64,000 nucleotides of DNA from Saccharopolyspora erythraea (GTDB lineage Bacteria > Actinomycetota > Actinomycetes > Mycobacteriales > Pseudonocardiaceae): positions 558,001 to 622,000 of the forward strand of contig NZ_CP054839.1 in assembly GCF_018141105.1 (NCBI RefSeq), written 5' to 3'. Positions 30,612 to 42,737 of this stretch are shown here, piece by piece (positions within the stretch are counted from its first letter, which is position 1; each line of letters starts with the position of its first letter). Made by a program: the position numbers and the translations under genes. The notes under the pieces were generated by a model. It did not search any database, had not been told where the DNA came from, and saw only the letters and a list, made by a program, of their open reading frames with translations.

Positions 30612-30771
30612 CGACCCCACCGCTGTCGCCACCGGCGTGCGTAATCCCATCGTCCGCGCCGCGTGGCAGACTGCGGACCACCGGATCACCCGACGTCCGC
30701 GGGGCGGCTGGTGGCGGGGATCCGCCGCGGCCGATGGGGGTCCGGCAACGGTTTTTCGAAGGAGGATCGGC

Positions 30772-31455
30772 GTGCAGGTACGTACCCGGCACACCCCGTC
30801 GTTCGGCGTCGCGCGGCTGCTGCTGGCGCCGGGGGAGCCGGTGCTGGTCGAGTCCGGGGCGATGCTCGCGACCAGCTACGGCGTGACGGTCGAGTCCCGC
30901 GCCCAGGGCGGCTTCCTGAAGTCGCTGGCGCGCGCGGCGCTCGGTGGCGAGTCGCTGTACGTGTCGACCTACACCGCGCCGCAGCAGGGCGGCTGGGTGG
31001 ACGTGGCGCCGAACCTGCCGGGCGACCTCAACGTGATCGAGCTCGACGGGCGCACCGGCTGGTGCGTCACCCGGGGGTGCTGGCTGGCCTCGGCCAGCAC
31101 CGCGCAGATGGAGACGCAGTGGGGCGGCTTCCAGAACCTCTTCGGCGGTGAGGGCGGGTTCATGACCCACGTCGCCGGGCAGGGCCCGGTGGTCGTCTCC
31201 TGCTACGGCGCGCTGGACGTGATGACGCTGCAGCCGGGCGAGTTCGTCACCATCGACACCGGCCACGTGGTGGCATATGCCGACACGGTCCAGACCAGGC
31301 TGCGCCAGATCAATCAGGGAATCGCGCAGTCGCTCAAGAGCGGTGAGGGACTCGTGTTCGATTTCGCCGGACCGGGGCAGGTGCTCACGCAGACGCGCAA
31401 TCCGCGGGGACTGGTGAGCTGGCTCCAGGCGAACGGATTGGGCTCGCGTTCCTGA
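30772..31455 (+). CDS. AIM24-family protein
   Basis: A 227-aa, mostly beta-strand protein of the AIM24/TIGR00266 group. Marks are VESGAMLATSYGVTVESR, a Gly-rich FLKSLARAALGGESLYVSTYTA, PGDLNVIELDG and PGEFVTIDTGHVVAYAD. The family is widespread in bacteria. Its biochemical role is not settled, and an envelope or membrane-associated function has been suggested. GTG 30772 follows GGAGG. It is divergent from moeA. Confidence 0.85.
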   Translation: MQVRTRHTPSFGVARLLLAPGEPVLVESGAMLATSYGVTVESRAQGGFLKSLARAALGGESLYVSTYTAPQQGGWVDVAPNLPGDLNVIELDGRTGWCVTRGCWLASASTAQMETQWGGFQNLFGGEGGFMTHVAGQGPVVVSCYGALDVMTLQPGEFVTIDTGHVVAYADTVQTRLRQINQGIAQSLKSGEGLVFDFAGPGQVLTQTRNPRGLVSWLQANGLGSRS

Positions 31456-31700
31456 ATCCGCTGAGCGGTGAATGGCGTTGGTACCGGTAGGGGATTGGAT
31501 TTCGCGGCGAGTCGTGGTCGGCAGCCCGAATCAGCCGGATTGATAACTGTCAGTGTCCACCGAAAACACCCGTTCGGCCCAGTGTTTCGCGGAAAAGTTG
31601 CATTGCCGAACCCGCGACGGGATCAGTTTTCTCCGGTAGCGTTGCCCTCGCTCCATCGGCGCGAATGCGCCGTGCATCACATTTCCATGAGGAGGACGCC

Positions 31701-31904
31701 GTGGCGGTCGGCACGGTCAAATGGTTCAACTCGGAGAAGGGCTACGGGTTCATCGCCACTGACGGTGGATCCGATGTGTTCGTCCATTACTCCGCGATCA
31801 ACATGTCCGGGTTCCGCACCCTCGCCGAGGGCGACCGGGTGGAATTCGAGGTGAAGGCGGGACGAGACGGTCGCAGCCAGGCTGACGGCGTTCGCAAGCT
31901 CTGA
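31701..31904 (+). CDS. Cold-shock protein, CspA family
   Basis: A 67-aa single cold-shock domain with RNP1 KGYGFIA and RNP2 VFVHYSAI, starting [17 protein letters not shown]. It binds single-stranded RNA or DNA and acts as an RNA chaperone. GTG 31701 follows GAGGA. It has an upstream untranslated stretch of 245 bases from the AIM24 gene, as common for csp genes, and a hairpin directly after the stop. Confidence 0.95.
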   Translation: MAVGTVKWFNSEKGYGFIATDGGSDVFVHYSAINMSGFRTLAEGDRVEFEVKAGRDGRSQADGVRKL

Positions 31905-32242
31905 CCCGAGTGCCCGTGGGCCGGTGCGCGGCTCGCCTGCCGGGTCACGGGCACGTCCACCAGCGGCGAGTGCGCCGCGAGGATCGCGCAGCGGTGGTAG
32001 CTGGCCGCCGCGGTTGCGCATCCGTCCTTGTTGACCGATCGAACTCCGGCCGATCGAAGCAGTGTCCATGCGGTTGGTGCCGCGGTTGCGCGCGGATTAA
32101 TCCGCATCCTCCAACGCCGCTGTCCTGCGGCGGTCGCATTCGGCATCGCCGCCGTGCGCGGGAGTCGGAGTCGTCACGGGTGTGTGTCGACCTTGACCGA
32201 ACCCGCAGACGGGGCGTACCGCGAAACGTTAGGCTTCGCCGC
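31905..32242. other. 338-bp gap between the cold-shock and kinase genes
   Basis: It begins with a terminator hairpin at 31910-31954. The rest has no convincing gene. The kinase promoter must lie near the 3' end, but no clear consensus was found. Confidence 0.5.
31910..31954. terminator. Hairpin after the cold-shock gene
   Basis: GTGCCCGTG (31910-31918) pairs with CACGGGCAC (31946-31954). An inner CCGG/CCGG pair extends the stem. It starts six bases after the stop codon. Confidence 0.65.
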
Positions 32243-35666
<3,424 letters not shown>

Positions 35667-35686
35667 GTCCTGCCTCGCAGGTTTCG

Positions 35687-35721
35687 AAGGGCCGTCCCCG
35701 GGCTTTCCGGGGGCGGCCCTT
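35687..35721. terminator. groEL terminator
   Basis: AAGGGCCGTCCCCGG (35687-35701) pairs with 35707-35721 with one G-T wobble around GCTTT. It starts 21 bases after the groEL stop. Confidence 0.85.
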
Positions 35722-35841
35722 CGTGCTGTTCAGGGCGGGGGCCTTTGTTTCTGGGGCGGCGGTCTTCCTGGCTGTTCAGGGGCCTGTTCGTATCCAGTGG
35801 CCTGGTGGTGTGTTCGGGGCTCGGCTTCTACGGCGTGGCTG

Positions 35842-36525
35842 TCACGGGGTTGCGGTGTCGATGGTGTTGCGCCAGTGGCGCACCAGGTCGGGACGCACCG
35901 GGGTGGACCAGTCCTCGCGGGCGCCGGTGCCGACGTGGAACGCGCGCACGCCCGCGGCGCGCAAGTCGCTGACGTGCTCCTGGCGCAGGCCGCCGCCGGC
36001 CAGCAGCACGACACCGTCGATGTCCTGGGTAGCCGCCTGTTCACGCAGGTTGGCAAGGCCCTCCCCGACCCCGTCGGGGTCTCCGGCGGTCAACACCGCG
36101 TCCGGGCCGAGAGATACGGCGTGGTTCCAGGCGAGGCGGTAGTGCACCGCGTGGTCCACGGCGCGGTGGAACGTCCAGGGGCATCCCTCGCCGAGTTCGG
36201 CGACGACGTTCCGGGTGGACCCGACGTCCACCTCGCCGTGCTCGTCGAGGAAGCCGAGGACGAACTCGGTGACACCCAGCTCGCGCAGCTCACCGGCCCG
36301 CCTCCGCAGCGCATCGACGTCGTGTGCGAGGTAGCCGGAGTCCTCACGCAGCATCACCCGGACAGGAAGATCGGTGGCGGCGAGCACGCTGCGGACCGTG
36401 GCGGTGTCGGGAGTCAGGCCGTCGGCGGCGATGTCGCGCACCAACTCCAGCCGGTCTGCCCCGCCCTCCTGCGCGGCCACGGCGTCCTCGGCATCCAGTG
36501 CGATGACCTCGAGAAGCGCAGTCAT
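35842..36525 (-). CDS. cutC: CutC-family protein
   Basis: A 227-aa TIM-barrel protein. Family marks are LLEVIALDAEDAVAAQEGGADRLELV at the N-terminus, VRVMLRED, FVLGFLDEHGEVD, CPWTFHRAVDH, VLLAGGGLRQEHV and a C-terminal FHVGTGAR. CutC was first linked to copper tolerance in E. coli. That role has been questioned, and some homologues have other functions. It is a lone gene facing away from a repeat-laden gap. Confidence 0.88.
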   Translation of the reverse strand: MTALLEVIALDAEDAVAAQEGGADRLELVRDIAADGLTPDTATVRSVLAATDLPVRVMLREDSGYLAHDVDALRRRAGELRELGVTEFVLGFLDEHGEVDVGSTRNVVAELGEGCPWTFHRAVDHAVHYRLAWNHAVSLGPDAVLTAGDPDGVGEGLANLREQAATQDIDGVVLLAGGGLRQEHVSDLRAAGVRAFHVGTGAREDWSTPVRPDLVRHWRNTIDTATP

Positions 36526-36564
36526 GGCGGCACCGTACCCATGGGGGTGGTGGGGCGGCTTGGT

Positions 36565-36745
36565 CTTGCGGGGTGCTTTGGGGGTGGGGGCGCGTGGGTT
36601 TTTGACGCAACGGCTGATGCTGGCGGGTTGCTTTGGGAGCGGGGGCGCGGGGGTTTTCGACGGATCCTGTGGGGCTGGCGGGTCACTTTGGGAGCGGGGG
36701 CGCGGGGGTTATCGACGGACTCACGCTGGCCTGGCGGGTCGCCTT
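36565..36745. repeat. Tandem array of about 55-bp units, 3.3 copies
   Basis: Units start at 36565, 36620, 36675 and, as a partial copy, 36731. The shared core reads CTTTGGGAGCGGGGGCGCGG followed by GGGTTTTCGACG-like sequence. Units 2 and 3 are nearly identical over 45 bases. Confidence 0.85.
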
Positions 36746-36839
36746 CAGAGGGGGTTTCTGGGGCGCTCGCCGCCCCCAGACCCCCGGCAGGTCTCCGGGA
36801 TGAGCGGGTTTTCGAGGCATCTTGCGGTGGCGTGGTGGC

Positions 36840-36980
36840 GGTTCTCATCCCGTCGACCTCCACGAGGGCTATCAGACCGCGTCAAGGGGGCGATTTTTCG
36901 AGGCAGCCTGCGGTTGGCATCAGGGGTGCCCCCTTGACCCGGTCTGATCGGGCTGGCGCCAGGTCGACGGGATGAGAACC
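36840..36980. repeat. 141-bp nested inverted repeat
   Basis: The outer arms GGTTCTCATCCCGTCGACCT (36840-36859) and 36961-36980 are exact complements over 20 bases. The inner arms at 36871-36891 and 36928-36948 match over 21 bases with one mismatch (inner arm starts ATCAGACCGCGTCAAGG). Spacers of 11 and 12 bases separate the arms, and the centre is 36 bases. It could form a long cruciform or RNA hairpin. No transposase is inside, so it resembles a MITE or a large extragenic palindrome. Confidence 0.85.
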
Positions 36981-37100
36981 GGGCCCCACCCTGGGTAGGG
37001 CCCGCGGGAGGTGCGCCCGGAAGAGGCACGGGAGCGGTGCGGGTGGCGGTGTGATCTCCTTGTGACATCACGGTCGGCGACGCGAGAGGCTGGAGACACC

Positions 37101-39101
37101 ATGTGCAGGCGGATCCGGATGGCGGCGCTGCTGGGCGCGGTGGCCCTGCTGGCGGGGTGCACCGGCCAGCCCGCCGGCAGGCCCGCCGAGGAGACCGCGC
37201 CGGGGGCGTCGGGGGCGCTGCCGGCGACCGGCGTCCCGCAGGTGACGCCGCAGCCGAAGAAGATCGAGCGGCTGGGTGACGACATCGCGGTGCGCGGGCG
37301 GGTCCAGATCGTCGTCGATCCGATGGCCGACAAGCCGACGCGGGACCTGGCGGTGCGGGTGCTGGAGATGGCGGGGGCCGACGAGGTCCTCGTCCGCGAG
37401 CCGGGCCAGCCCGAGCAGAGCGCCGACCTGACGGTGCGTCTCGGCGACCGGGGTGCGCCCGGGGTCACCAAGGGCCTCCAGGAACTGGGCTTCCACGCCC
37501 CGATGCCGACACCGCCGGAGGGTTACGTGCTCGCCGGGCGCGGCGGCGACCAGCCGACGCTGGTGATGGGCGCCTCCGATCCGTCGGGCGCGTACTACGC
37601 GGTCCAGACGTTGCGCCAGCTCACTTCGCCCGGCCGGATCGCCGGGGTCGGTGTGTCCGACAGCCCGCGGATGCCGATCCGGGGCAGCATCGAGGGCTTC
37701 TACGGCAGCCCGTGGACGCACGCCGAGCGCATGGACCAGCTCGCCTTCTACGGCGACGTCAAGCTCAACACCTACGTCTACGCGCCCAAGGACGACCCCT
37801 ACCACCGGGAGCAGTGGCGCGACCCGTACCCGCCGGACAAGCTCGCCGAGGTCAAGGAGCTGATCGGGCAGGCCGCCGCGCACCACGTCAAGTTCACCTT
37901 CGCGCTCTCGCCCGGAAACTCGATCTGCTACAGCGACCCGCGCGAGGTGCAGACGCTGGTCAACAAGCTGCGCGCGGTCCACGACGCGGGTGTTCGCGAC
38001 TTCTCGATCCCGCTGGACGACATCTCCTACACGCGCTGGAACTGCCCGCAGGACCAGGCCCACTACGGTGCGCCGTCGCAGGCTGCGGCCGGGCGGGCCC
38101 AGACCGACCTGCTCAACCAGGTCCAGCACGAGTTCATCGCCACGCACCCCGACGTGTCGCCGCTGCAGATGGTGCCGACCGAGTACTCCGACGTGGAGGA
38201 CTCGCCGTACAAGACCGCGCTGCGCACCGGCCTCGACCCGCGGGTGCTGGTCATGTGGACCGGCGATGGCGTCATCCCCAGGCGCATCAGCGTCGCGGAC
38301 GCGAAGGCGGCCGAGAAGGTCTGGGGCCGCAAGGTGTTCATCTGGGACAACTACCCGGTCAACGACTTCGACAGCTCCGTGGGGCGGCTGATGCTCGGCC
38401 CCTACGCCAGGCGCGAGCCGGGTTTGAGCGAGCAGGTCGTCGGCGACGTGGTCAACCCGATGAACCAGGCGGCGGCCAGCAAGGTCGTCGAGATCGGTGC
38501 CGCCGACTTCTCCTGGAACGACGAGGACTTCGACGCGCAGCGCGCGTGGCGGGCGGCTGCCGAGTACCTGGCGGGCGACCGGTTCGCGGGTGGCAGGCCG
38601 GGGCTGGGGGCCGACCAGGCGACGGCCGATTCGCTGCTGGTGTTCTTCGACCTCGAGCACATGGCCCCGCTGGCCAGCGGCAAGCCGTGGCTGGAGCCCG
38701 CGCCCGAGCTGGCCCGCCGCATCGCGGAGTTCGACCGGGCCTGGCAGGCCGGGGACCGCGCGGGTGCGATCGCGGGGCTGCGCGCCTACGCGCAGGCGAT
38801 CAAGGACGCCCCGCAGCGGATCCGCGCCGGGGCGGCGCCGGACTTCGTCTCCGATGCCGGGCCGTGGCTGGACGCCACCGCGCTGTGGGGCGATGCGCTG
38901 CTGAGCACGCTCGACGGGCTGCAAGCCCGCGTCGACGGTGACGAGGCGCGGGCGGGCGAGCGGCTGGCCGCTGCCTCGAAGCTCGCCGACCAGGCGGGCC
39001 AGGTGCACACGGTGCCCGGTGAGAGCAGGCCGCAAGGCCCGGTGCGGGTCGGCGACGGTGTGCTCGACGTCTTCGTGGAGCAGGCTCCGGGTCTGCGCTG
39101 A
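37101..39101 (+). CDS. Secreted lipoprotein, GH84 beta-N-acetylglucosaminidase
   Basis: A 666-aa protein. The signal MCRRIRMAALLGAVALLAGC ends in a lipobox (LAGC), so the mature protein is lipid-anchored outside the membrane. A GH20/84-type N-terminal domain (PQVTPQPKKIERLGDDIAVRG) is followed by the catalytic barrel beginning RGSIEGFYGSPWTHAERMDQL. The paired catalytic aspartates are D306 and D307 in IPLDDISY. NYPVNDFD near 420 is also conserved. It should release terminal GlcNAc from glycans, feeding the DasR-type amino-sugar pathway. No dre site was found upstream. Confidence 0.93.
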   Translation: MCRRIRMAALLGAVALLAGCTGQPAGRPAEETAPGASGALPATGVPQVTPQPKKIERLGDDIAVRGRVQIVVDPMADKPTRDLAVRVLEMAGADEVLVREPGQPEQSADLTVRLGDRGAPGVTKGLQELGFHAPMPTPPEGYVLAGRGGDQPTLVMGASDPSGAYYAVQTLRQLTSPGRIAGVGVSDSPRMPIRGSIEGFYGSPWTHAERMDQLAFYGDVKLNTYVYAPKDDPYHREQWRDPYPPDKLAEVKELIGQAAAHHVKFTFALSPGNSICYSDPREVQTLVNKLRAVHDAGVRDFSIPLDDISYTRWNCPQDQAHYGAPSQAAAGRAQTDLLNQVQHEFIATHPDVSPLQMVPTEYSDVEDSPYKTALRTGLDPRVLVMWTGDGVIPRRISVADAKAAEKVWGRKVFIWDNYPVNDFDSSVGRLMLGPYARREPGLSEQVVGDVVNPMNQAAASKVVEIGAADFSWNDEDFDAQRAWRAAAEYLAGDRFAGGRPGLGADQATADSLLVFFDLEHMAPLASGKPWLEPAPELARRIAEFDRAWQAGDRAGAIAGLRAYAQAIKDAPQRIRAGAAPDFVSDAGPWLDATALWGDALLSTLDGLQARVDGDEARAGERLAAASKLADQAGQVHTVPGESRPQGPVRVGDGVLDVFVEQAPGLR

Positions 39102-39105
39102 GGCG

Positions 39106-39339
39106 TCACTCCTGCGGGACGATCAGCCAGCAGGTGAGGTACAGCAGGATGCCGAGGCCGAAGCCGAGCAGCGTGGCCGCGACGAGGACGACCCGGATGA
39201 TCGCGGAGTCGACGTTGAGCGCCCTGGCCGCACCGCCGCACACCCCGGCGATCATGCGGTCCTCGCTGCTGCGGCGGAACCTGCGGGGCTCGGAGGTCTG
39301 CGTGGCGTCGAAGTAGTGGACGTTGCTGTTCTCGGTCAT
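39106..39339 (-). CDS. PspC-domain membrane protein
   Basis: A 77-aa protein starting MTENSNVHYFD. The PspC domain carries RFRRSSEDRMIAGVCGGAARALNVDSAIIRVV. One membrane helix follows (VAATLLGFGLGILLYLTCWLIV). PspC proteins sense or respond to membrane stress. The gene ends four bases from the convergent GH84 gene. The frame extends upstream to 39474, but the extra sequence is Arg/Pro-rich and not family-like. Confidence 0.85.
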   Translation of the reverse strand: MTENSNVHYFDATQTSEPRRFRRSSEDRMIAGVCGGAARALNVDSAIIRVVLVAATLLGFGLGILLYLTCWLIVPQE

Positions 39340-39419
39340 GCCCCGATCGTGCCGCCGCTGGGGCCGCGGGGCTTCGGGGCTGAACCCCGGGCCGACCCCG
39401 ATTCGCCCCCTAGCGGCCG

Positions 39420-39974
39420 TCAGGCCACGGACGGGCGGTGGACGTCGAGCAGGTCGGTGTGCTGCTCCTCCCACCGGTCGTAGAGCACGTCGCTGCCGTA
39501 GCGGGCGACGAGCTGCGCCTCGTTGCGGGTGATCGGCACCAGCGTGATGATCTGCAGCACCGGACTCCCCTCGTGCAGCAGCACGTCGAACTCGTCACCC
39601 AGGTGCGGGTGCGGGGCCGCCAGCGCGCCGGCGATCTCGGTGCCGGGCAGCAGCGCCCGGTCGTTCATGATCAGCGCGCCGTAGCCGACCCGGCTGCGCG
39701 ACTCGGTGAGCAGCTCCGCGATCACACCGGTGAGGTGCCGGGCCTGGCGCTCCTGGTCGGCGCGCACCGTGCACACCAGCTCCTGCGGCAGCGGCGCGCC
39801 CGCGGTGCGCATGCGCAGCCCGCTGGTCAGCACCGACACGTGCGGGCTGTCGCGGTGGTCGCAGTAGACCAGGTGGTAGCCGCGCTCACGGCCGCTCGCG
39901 GTGCTGCTGTCGGCGCCACGGACCCGCCCGATGTGGGCTTCGACGTGTGCGGGGAATCCGCTGAACCGGCTCAT
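39420..39974 (-). CDS. SUFU (suppressor-of-fused)-domain protein
   Basis: A 184-aa protein with the bacterial SUFU fold. GYHLVYCDHRDSPHVSVLTSGLRM is followed by PQELVCTV, LTGVIAELL, LLPGTEIAGAL and ITLVPITRNEAQLVARYG, ending HRPSVA. Bacterial SUFU proteins often act as immunity proteins against polymorphic toxins. Others have unknown roles. A clear paralogue lies at 51876-52469. No toxin gene is adjacent. It is divergent from the TetR gene. Confidence 0.8.
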   Translation of the reverse strand: MSRFSGFPAHVEAHIGRVRGADSSTASGRERGYHLVYCDHRDSPHVSVLTSGLRMRTAGAPLPQELVCTVRADQERQARHLTGVIAELLTESRSRVGYGALIMNDRALLPGTEIAGALAAPHPHLGDEFDVLLHEGSPVLQIITLVPITRNEAQLVARYGSDVLYDRWEEQHTDLLDVHRPSVA

Positions 39975-40071
39975 ATGGCCGGGATCTTACGGACGACCGC
40001 GGCGGACCGGGCCAACGGACCGCGATGCTCGGGCTCCCCGTTCCACGCACGCGGCGCATAGCCTCTGGCCC

Positions 40072-40665
40072 ATGGGCAGGCCACCACGCCACGACGCGGA
40101 CAAGCTCCTGGACGCAGCGGTCGCGATCGTGGCCGAGAGCGGTCCGAGGGCGGTGACGATGGCCGCGGTCGCGCGGGCCGCCGGCGCGCCGAGCGGCTCG
40201 GTCTACCACCGCTTCCCCGACCAGCCCGCGCTGCTGGCGGCCTTGTGGCTGCGGACCGTCCGGCGGTTCCGGGCCGGCTTGTTCGAGGTGCTGGAGTCGG
40301 GTCCGCCGCGGGAGGTGGCGGTCGCCGCCGCGCGGCACGTGGTCGAGTGGTCACGTCGCAACACGGCCGAGGCCCGGGTGCTGCTCGCGGGTTCCTCGGC
40401 GTTCGGCGAGTCGGAGTGGACCCAGCAGGCCAGGGACGAGCTGCGCCGGGTCAACGAGGAGATGTTCACCGCGATGGCCGAGGTGGCGCGGGGCATGGGG
40501 ACCTGCGGCGAGCTGGGCTTCGGCCGGTTCTCGCTGGCGGTGGTCGACATGCCGATCGCGGTCGTCCGGCGGAACCTCACGCGCGGTGACGAGATCCCCG
40601 AGCACGAGGTGGTCGTCGTGGTCGAGGCCGTGCGGGACCTGCTGGCCAACGGGCAGGGGCGCTGA
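40072..40665 (+). CDS. TetR-family regulator
   Basis: A 197-aa repressor-type protein. The helix-turn-helix is ARAAGAPSGSVYHRFPDQPALLAALW, at about residues 35-60. The C-terminal ligand domain is poorly conserved, as usual. It sits 75 bases upstream of the molybdenum-hydroxylase maturation genes on the same strand and could control them or the divergent SUFU gene. No palindromic operator was clear in the 97-bp divergent gap. ATG 40072 starts the family sequence. Confidence 0.85.
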   Translation: MGRPPRHDADKLLDAAVAIVAESGPRAVTMAAVARAAGAPSGSVYHRFPDQPALLAALWLRTVRRFRAGLFEVLESGPPREVAVAAARHVVEWSRRNTAEARVLLAGSSAFGESEWTQQARDELRRVNEEMFTAMAEVARGMGTCGELGFGRFSLAVVDMPIAVVRRNLTRGDEIPEHEVVVVVEAVRDLLANGQGR

Positions 40666-40740
40666 CGAGGGGCCGCGTCCCGAGCCGGACGGCGCGATCG
40701 CACCGGTGTTTTCCGCGACTCCGGCGGATACGCTCGCGGC

Positions 40741-41616
40741 ATGGCCGATGACGCGCTGGGCATGAAATCGCCGGCCGACGTGGCGGCGGCGCTGGACGCG
40801 ACCGGGTACCTGCCCGATGACGGGATCGCGACCGCGGCGTTCCTGTCGATGCGGATGCGACGCCCGCTGCTGTGCGAGGGCGAACCGGGTACCGGCAAGA
40901 CCGCGCTGGCGCAGGCGCTCGCGAGCGCCCTGGACGTGGAGCTGATCCGGTTGCAGTGCCACGAGGGCATCGACGCCGCGCAGGCGCTCTACGACTGGGA
41001 CTTCCCCCGGCAGCTGCTGCACCTGCGCACGCTGGAGGCCGCCTCCGGCGGTTCGCTGGACCCCGACGCCGCCGAGTCGTCGCTCTACACCAGCCGCTTC
41101 CTGCTCGCCCGGCCGTTGCTGCGCGCCCTGCGGGAGGCGCCCTGCGTGCTGCTGGTGGACGAGATCGACCGCGCCGACGACGAGTTCGAGGCGTTCCTGC
41201 TGGAGGTGCTCTCGGAGTACTCGGTGAGCATCCCCGAGTACGGAGTGGTGCGGGCCGCCGAGCCGCCGATCGTCGTCCTGACCTCCAACCGGACGCGCGA
41301 GGTGCATGACGCGCTCAAGCGGCGCTGCCTCTACCACTGGCTCGAACACCCGGGTCTGGAACGCGAGGTCGCCATCCTGCGGCGGCGTCTTCCGGGCCTG
41401 GACGAGCGGCTCGCCGAGCAGGTCGCGGCGGCGGTGCAGCGGATGCGCCAGCTCGAGCTGCTCAAGCCGCCGGGGGTCGCCGAGGCGCTGGACTGGGCGC
41501 AGTCGCTGCTGGCGCTCGGCAAGGACGAGCTGGACACCGAGGTCGCGGCGAGCACCCTCGGCGCCGTGCTGAAGTACCGGGAGGACGCCGAGCGGGTCCG
41601 CGCCGCGTGGGAGTGA
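40741..41616 (+). CDS. MoxR/CoxD-type AAA+ ATPase
   Basis: A 291-aa ATPase with Walker A EGEPGTGKTALAQ, Walker B VLLVDEIDRADDEFEAFLLEVLSE and sensor-1 IVVLTSNRTREV. The sequence LIRLQCHEGIDAAQALYDWDFPRQLLHL is typical of the CoxD branch. In Oligotropha carboxidovorans CoxD is needed to complete the metal-sulfur centre of CO dehydrogenase. Here it is followed seven bases later by a VWA partner, the usual MoxR/VWA pair. Confidence 0.9.
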   Translation: MADDALGMKSPADVAAALDATGYLPDDGIATAAFLSMRMRRPLLCEGEPGTGKTALAQALASALDVELIRLQCHEGIDAAQALYDWDFPRQLLHLRTLEAASGGSLDPDAAESSLYTSRFLLARPLLRALREAPCVLLVDEIDRADDEFEAFLLEVLSEYSVSIPEYGVVRAAEPPIVVLTSNRTREVHDALKRRCLYHWLEHPGLEREVAILRRRLPGLDERLAEQVAAAVQRMRQLELLKPPGVAEALDWAQSLLALGKDELDTEVAASTLGAVLKYREDAERVRAAWE

Positions 41617-41623
41617 GGACGAC

Positions 41624-42718
41624 ATGGACCGCACGGTGATCGGGCTGGTGGGGTTCGCCCGCGCGCTGCGGCATTCCGGCATGGCCTGCGGTCCCTCCCG
41701 CGTGCAGGCGTTCCTCGACGCCGCCGAGGAGGTCGGCCTGGACGAGCGGGACTCGCTGTACTGGGCCGGCCGGCTCACGCTGTGCTCCGACCCCGACGAC
41801 ATCCCGCGCTACGACACCGCCTTCGGCTGCTGGTTCGGCCACGACCCGATGCCCTCGCCGCAGGACGGCCACGCCGTGCCCCGCCCGGCGCGGATCGCGG
41901 CGCTGACCTCCGCCTCCGGAGAGAGCGACGAGGGTGCCGAGCCGCTGTCGGCCGCGGCCAGCGAGGCCGAGGTGCTGCGCAGGCGCGACTTCGCCGAGCT
42001 GGGTACCGCTGAGCGGGAGCACCTGCGCAGGCTGCTCGCGGTGCTGCGCCCCGACCCGCCGCAGCGGCCCGCGCTGCGCCGGGCGCCGTCGAGGCGCGGC
42101 CAGATGGACGCCCGCGCCACGCTGCGCGAACTGCTGCGCACCGCCGGGGAGCCCCTGCGGCTGCCGCGCCGGAGCCGGGCGCGCAGGCCGCGCCGCGTGG
42201 TGCTGCTGATCGACGTGTCCGGGTCGATGGCGCCCTACGCCGACTCGCTGCTGCGCTTCGCCCACGTCGTCGTCCGCCGCTCGCCCGCCAGCACGGAGGT
42301 CTTCACGCTGGGTACCCGCATGACCCGCGTGAGCAGGCAGTTGCGGCAGCGCGACCCGGAGCAGGCGCTCGACGCCGCCGCCCGGGCGGTGCCCGACTTC
42401 TCCGGCGGCACCCGGCTCGGGGAGACGCTGCGGGCGTTCCTGGACCGCTGGGGGCAGCGCGGGGTGGCTCGCGGCGCGGTCGTGGTGCTGTTCTCCGACG
42501 GCTGGGAGCGCGGCGACGTGTCGGTGCTGGCCGAGCAGATGCGCAGGCTGCGCCGGCTCACCAGGTCGGTCATCTGGGCCAACCCGCACGCCGGGCACGA
42601 AGGCTACGAACCGGTGCAGTCCGGAATTGTTGCCGCCATGCCGCACGTTGACGGAATGGTCGCGGGCCACAGCCTGCGCGCGTTGGAAGAGATCTGGGCG
42701 CGGGTACTCGACCGCTGA
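41624..42718 (+). CDS. CoxE-type VWA-domain protein
   Basis: A 364-aa protein. Its C-terminal half is a von Willebrand A domain with an intact metal site: LLIDVSGSMAPYADSLL (DxSxS), SGGTRLGETLRAF and VLFSDGWERGD. The N-terminal half has the helical VWA_CoxE arrangement (MACGPSRVQAFLDAAEEVGLDERDSLYW). It is the expected partner of the MoxR ATPase for maturation of the molybdenum hydroxylase. The stop is followed 19 bases later by xdhC. Confidence 0.9.
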   Translation: MDRTVIGLVGFARALRHSGMACGPSRVQAFLDAAEEVGLDERDSLYWAGRLTLCSDPDDIPRYDTAFGCWFGHDPMPSPQDGHAVPRPARIAALTSASGESDEGAEPLSAAASEAEVLRRRDFAELGTAEREHLRRLLAVLRPDPPQRPALRRAPSRRGQMDARATLRELLRTAGEPLRLPRRSRARRPRRVVLLIDVSGSMAPYADSLLRFAHVVVRRSPASTEVFTLGTRMTRVSRQLRQRDPEQALDAAARAVPDFSGGTRLGETLRAFLDRWGQRGVARGAVVVLFSDGWERGDVSVLAEQMRRLRRLTRSVIWANPHAGHEGYEPVQSGIVAAMPHVDGMVAGHSLRALEEIWARVLDR

Positions 42719-42737
42719 GAGCCGCAGGGGAGTCGTC

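Larger units (their letters stand above)
36526..37100. other. 575-bp divergent gap carrying a 55-bp tandem array and a 141-bp nested palindrome
   Basis: The gap separates the leftward cutC gene from the rightward GH84 lipoprotein gene. It holds the arrays listed at 36565 and 36840, plus a short direct repeat of TTTTCGAGGCAnC at about 36809 and 36894. The base composition is G-rich on the plus strand. No gene is supported. Confidence 0.65.

Noticed and set aside
36565..36980. Insertion sequence
   Set aside because: There is no transposase and no terminal repeats bounding a gene; only non-coding repeats are present.
39106..39474. N-terminally extended PspC protein of 122 residues
   Set aside because: The first 45 residues are Arg/Pro-rich and unlike the family; the ATG at 39339 gives the normal length.
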